The notes beneath the pieces are model-generated. The model was not told the origin of the DNA. It was given only the letters and a program-made list of their open reading frames with translations, and searched no databases. Below are positions 54,301-57,148 of a DNA stretch of 57,148 bases, piece after piece. Each line of letters starts with the position of its first letter. The stretch's first letter is position 1. Both the position numbers and the translations under genes were made by a program. Source of the DNA: Prototheca cutis (Eukaryota > Chlorophyta > Trebouxiophyceae > Chlorellales > Chlorellaceae); contig BCIH01000022.1 in NCBI GenBank assembly GCA_002897115.2, forward strand, positions 3,895-61,042, written 5' to 3'.

Positions 54301-54479
54301 TCGTTGGTTCGGTTGGCATCCCCACCGTGGCCATCGGAGGGATCAACGCAGACAACGCCGCCGCGGCGCTGGCCACTGGGGCTGCGGGCGTCGCCGTGGT
54401 GTCGGCGATATTTGCGGCCTCTGACGTCACCCGGGCCGCCAAAGACCTCCGTGCCACCATCGATGCACAGCTGGGCTGA
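47787..54479 (+). CDS. Four-domain thiamin enzyme: TenA - HAD phosphatase (TH2) - ThiD - ThiE
   Basis: About 1,322 residues; exons 47787-47938, 48032-48408, 48615-48707, 50252-~50457, 50600-50716, 50888-50999, 51111-51222, 51550-54061, 54192-54479. Residues 1-~230 are TenA_C-type (RSSFQHFIGQDATFLEAF, MIPCLRLYAWLA, YRGAMEMERDFFAAQ). Residues ~237-590 are HAD: DFDETIT (Asp243/Asp245), VIESGILKGA, VHANELEF and YIGDSITDIPPL, matching plant TH2 (thiamin-monophosphate phosphatase), itself TenA-HAD. The 2.5-kb exon 8 then runs in frame into ThiD (VAGTDSCSGAGVLADVKTA, catalytic GTGCCLSTAIAAGLA), which carries a ~145-residue low-complexity insert, and into ThiE (LYAVTDP, MIQLRDKRA, GVHLGQEDMP, FTSTKADNAEIG). 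Domains are thus fused within a single exon, not by a doubtful splice. The donor of exon 4 is uncertain. The protein would make HMP-PP, couple it to thiazole phosphate and dephosphorylate the product. Confidence 0.9.
48716..48790 (+). repeat. (TG)n followed by a ~39-base G run
   Basis: Begins right after the donor (gtatgt, 48708) of the large third intron of the thiamin fusion gene: TG units to 48752, then G to 48790. TRM112 lies in the same intron on the other strand. Confidence 0.9.
48971..49542 (-). CDS. TRM112: TRM112 methyltransferase activator, nested gene
   Basis: Small zinc-binding partner that activates tRNA, rRNA and release-factor methyltransferases (Trm9, Trm11, Bud23, Mtq2 in yeast). 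Two exons (descending) 49542-49314 and 49158-48971 join in phase 1 to 138 residues, the usual size. Landmarks: start MKLLTHNMLACPIKGVKQGFP, FDPEFLRHIFPRIDWPALR, then EMVPEGALEDDDFLQAFHHA, LHLEEGQLTCPETGRPFPVR, and the signature end GIPNLLLHEDEC. The two CP pairs are the family's zinc-site positions. The whole gene lies antisense within the 48708-50251 intron of the thiamin fusion gene, whose flanking exons join in phase 1 without it. Confidence 0.95.
51336..51545 (+). repeat. Two long poly-C tracts in one intron
   Basis: C27A15 at 51336-51377, then C 51484-51509, G5A6, C 51521-51545. The second tract ends four bases before the acceptor (acag, 51546-51549) of the intron preceding the large exon 8 of the thiamin gene, so it acts as the polypyrimidine tract. 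No exon between the tracts could be supported. Confidence 0.9.
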
Positions 54480-54678
54480 TCCGTGTGGGTGCTGGCGGCT
54501 GCAGATTGATGAGGACAGCTGTCCAGACGCGGCACGGTGCCTGTTCTCATTCTCCGTCTTCCAACCAAGCATCTCTGCTGTCTGGCCGAGGATGAGCAGA
54601 AGAAGTGCAAAAAATCCTATTGTCTTCGCAGTGAACGTCCGAGCCCTGTGGTCTGTGCGAATCGCTACGTTTGACCAC
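54480..54678. other. 3' flank of the thiamin fusion gene
   Basis: Short stretch between the thiamin gene stop and repeat copy B. Presumed 3' UTR; nothing else recognised. Confidence 0.4.
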
Positions 54679-55484
54679 TCATACCATGCAGGGCCAGAAT
54701 AATGCAACCAGCTCAGCCAGCAGCAGCATCACATCACCCCGGGGGTTGCTGGGCATCACTGATGGCTGTGAATTGTCACCCCCCACAGGGCAAGAGGAAG
54801 GTGGACTGCCTCAATGATGGACCACCGGGTTGCAACAATGTCGTGCCAGGCTCAATGTCCAGGACCTTGTAAAACCTCCTGGCACGACCTGTCCTGCTGC
54901 CAAGAAGGAACCCAACCCATTCTCTGAGTGACGCGGCCAGGGAATGCGGTCCAACAGGCATCTTGTTTGAAAAACATGCCCTTGCTGTGCAGGTGGGAGT
55001 CGACGGATCTCGGAAAGGTTTCAGCATTTTTTGCCCTGCACGGTACTTTGCTCTTCCCACCCGCTCGCTGCCAGGTGCTCGCCATGAGCCTGACATTCCT
55101 TGCTTTTTGCCAGTTCATGTTCTTGCCCGGACAGTGAGCCGTCACGGCCTTCTGCGTGGTCCCACCCTTGCATGGTATTGCCTGTTCGTGTGCCCCTTGC
55201 CCAACATCGTGGGCCGCAACTGTGTCCGGGGTACCCCTGCTTGCATGTGGCTCCTCGGGGTTCCGCAACCCTTTTTCTCTACAGCGCAGGGCAAAAATGA
55301 TGAAACCTTCTCGAGACTGATCGACTCCCACCTGCACAGCAAGAGCATACTTACCAAACAGAATGCCTGTTTGACCACATTCCCTGGCCACGTCGCTCAG
55401 AGAATTGGTTTAGTTCTTACTTGGCAGCAGGGCAGGTCGTGCAAGGAGGTGTTAGAAGGTCCCGGAAATTGACCTTGGCACGGG
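54679..55484 (+). mobile_element. Fold-back repeat, copy B: direct copy of 41155-41506 plus an inverted arm
   Basis: 54679-55035 matches the repeat at 41155-41506. In addition 55286-55484 matches 54842-55040 in inverted orientation (for example left TCGTGCCAGG...TCAATGTCC, right GG..AATTGACCTTGGCACG), leaving a ~245-base unique centre. The shape, a ~200-base inverted repeat around a short core, resembles a fold-back or MITE-like element, or the paired ends of a transposon whose interior was lost. The antisense ORF spanning it (about 54852-55391) looks like chance read-through of the arms. It lies just upstream of the Fanzor-like ORF. Confidence 0.7.
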
Positions 55485-55559
55485 CCTGGGTCTCCCGAGG
55501 GGGGTCGGCCAGTGGGAGCCCGGTACAACATACGGGGATTCCCTGCCAACCTATCTACT

Positions 55560-57148
55560 TCATGCACCCATTACAATAACGGNTGCAAAGCGAATGGCCC
55601 GCGACTTTTGGGGTAGCGGGCGGGAGGCGCCCAGGGGCGCCATGACGACCGTCAAGGCGCCAGTGCGTGCGACCTGGCAGCGCAGGTTCCACGGTCTTCT
55701 GGACGAATAGGAGAGCCAAGTCGACATCAACTCGTGAGTTCCCGTTCTGGAAGGCGGTGCTGTCCCGTGCGCGTTGGCATTCTAACGGNCCCCCAACTGA
55801 AGGTGCCGAAGGTGGGAGACTTCACGCCGCCCTGCCCAATCCATCCACCCATTGTTACAGCAGGCAGGATTGCGAGGTCGATGGACCGCGACTTTTGGGG
55901 CCGCGGGCGGGAGGCGCTCAAGGGCGTCTTTAGGGCCGCCAAGGCGTCGGTGCTGGCGACCTGGANGCGCANGTTCCATNGTCCTCAGGAGCAGTATGTC
56001 CAAAAGATGCATCCCGTGAAGCAGCATGCCTCGTTCTTNGCCGCACTCGTGTTGCTNGAGGAGGACGAGGCGGGCAGTGCAGACTTTGCAACGCGGTTCA
56101 TCTGCCCCAGGTTCTTTTCCGAGGCCTTCCTTTACATGGTCAGCTACCCTAGGAGGAAAACAAGCAACCCCGAGACGACGTTCTTCCGTGCCCGTTTCGA
56201 GAGGTCCTGGCCCACGTTCCAGCAGGCGACTGCGTACGAGCGGCGACAGTTCTACCACGCACCCAATCAGGTGACTGACTGAGCACTGGTTGCATGAGTT
56301 GGTTGCGTCGCCGGCTGAATGCAGGATTGTCTATGATGGGTTGGCACGCAATGGCCCAGACCACGTGGTGGACGAGCCGGGTGCTCCTTGACGTGCAGGA
56401 TGCTGCGTACTGGGGGGAAACACAGTGCGCGGNGGTGGAGGCCAACGTTCGCAAGCACTTTGGCGAGCACGTGAGGAGCACCATGAACCTGATCCTCGAC
56501 GTCAAGGACCGCCGGAAGGAGGTGGATGTGCGGGCATGCAGGGAGGGCTGGAATCGCGAGAGGCGCAACGAGACGNGCGANNNGGAGGTCAACGGGCCCG
56601 CGAGGCGCATCAAGGAGGCGCTCGGGCGCCTGGAGGCGGCCGTGGAGGGAATGGACGCCGCGCAGCAGGCAAAGTACGACCGGCTGCTGCAGCTCTTGCA
56701 CAACGCCTATCCCCCGAGGTACCGCTTCGAAGAGGGCACCTTTTACTACGACTCCAAGGTCAACCCGAGGGAGCACGTTCGCGCGATGATCGCGATGTCC
56801 CGCTTCCGCGTCGAGGAGGGAATGCGCACGTTCCGGGCAATCCCCATGCACATTTCGCATGTGCCTGGGGCGGTGCAGATGGACAACTACATTGTTGCGA
56901 AGCAGTTCCTGAAGGACCAAAAGCTGGCCAACTTCTCGGCCAACTTGGCGTTCATCTGGGGAACACTGCTGATGCCAGGTCGCCGTGAGATCAAGGACGT
57001 CAGTGGAAACAAGTTCCAGGGAGTCGTATACTGTGACGGCATCAGCTGCAGTTTCATCAAGAAGCCACCGGGCCAGACTCGCTGGGCCTACCATTCTGGC
57101 GGTGCTGATGGCGGCAACGGCAATGACGGCGGCGGCGACGGCGGCGGC
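55560..57148 (+). CDS. Fanzor-like (eukaryotic TnpB homologue) protein, partial, runs off the window
   Basis: A first exon near 55734-56270 (containing MDRDFWGRGREALKGVFRAA, ATRFICPRFFSEAFLYMV and YPRRKTSNPET) is followed after a short intron (acceptor near 56323) by VEANVRKHFGEHVRSTMNLI, ILDVKDRRKEV, a coiled segment, REHVRAMIAMSRFR, VQMDNYIVAKQFL, and FQGVVYCDGISCSFIKKPPG near the window end. A pre-RuvC module ending in F-x-G-x-x-x-(T/C)DG(V/I)SxS is what I recall of Fanzor proteins, whose RuvC motifs would follow downstream. It then turns into a Gly/Asp-rich run at the edge. Several single Ns (55583, 55789, 55966 and others) and a stop in the upstream partial duplicate make completeness uncertain. 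Family assignment is moderate. Confidence 0.5.

Noticed and set aside
54852..55391. 180-codon minus-strand ORF in the fold-back repeat
   Set aside because: It is formed by reading through both inverted arms, which encode related chance peptides. No protein family is recognisable.

Overview
The window is nuclear DNA from a eukaryote, most likely a GC-rich green alga of the trebouxiophyte (Chlorella/Auxenochlorella/Prototheca) kind. The basis is many short GT-AG introns whose phases match across up to 24 exons, an RWP-RK regulator, a transit-peptide-like phosphoglycerate kinase, plant-type thiamin enzymes (TH2, TH1 and TenA families), and intron microsatellites of CA/TG, poly-G and poly-C. Exon models below were assembled by hand from splice sites, reading phase and family resemblance. 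No database was searched, so names rest on motif recognition.

Layout. 0.2-1.25 kb (+): a small ORF whose stop overlaps the start of a PAM2-CUE-DUF1771 protein that is cut off before its Smr domain. 1.6-5.3 kb (-): a long coiled-coil protein with a SUMO-interaction-like motif. 6.1-15.1 kb (+): a full ABCC/MRP transporter in about 24 exons. 16.7-18.7 kb (+): an RWP-RK protein. 20.1-25.4 kb (-): lipin (phosphatidate phosphatase). 26.7 kb (+): a broken Fanzor/TnpB-like C-terminus. 27.5-30.3 kb (-): an FAD/NAD(P)-type oxidoreductase fused to a CS (p23-like) domain. 31.2-34.4 kb (-): the splicing factor PRP40. 35.0-37.4 kb (+): a membrane-anchored spermine-synthase-like protein. 37.5-40.6 kb (-): PGK. 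41.6-43.9 kb (-): NDC80. 44.5-54.5 kb: a thiamin gene cluster. 54.7-57.1 kb: a fold-back repeat followed by a second Fanzor-like ORF that runs off the end.

The standout region is the thiamin cluster. It holds a stand-alone TenA (+), a convergent hydroxyethylthiazole kinase (-), and a divergent giant gene (+) encoding TenA, HAD phosphatase (TH2-like), HMP/HMP-P kinase (ThiD) and thiamin-phosphate synthase (ThiE) in one ~1,320-residue chain. Together these could salvage pyrimidine and thiazole, join them to thiamin phosphate, and dephosphorylate that to thiamin. A complete TRM112 gene sits on the opposite strand inside one intron of the giant gene.

The assembly has two N gaps (21100-21129 and 36399-36498), both inside introns at poly-G/poly-C runs, plus scattered single Ns after 55.5 kb. 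Most intergenic stretches show nothing recognisable beyond the repeats listed.
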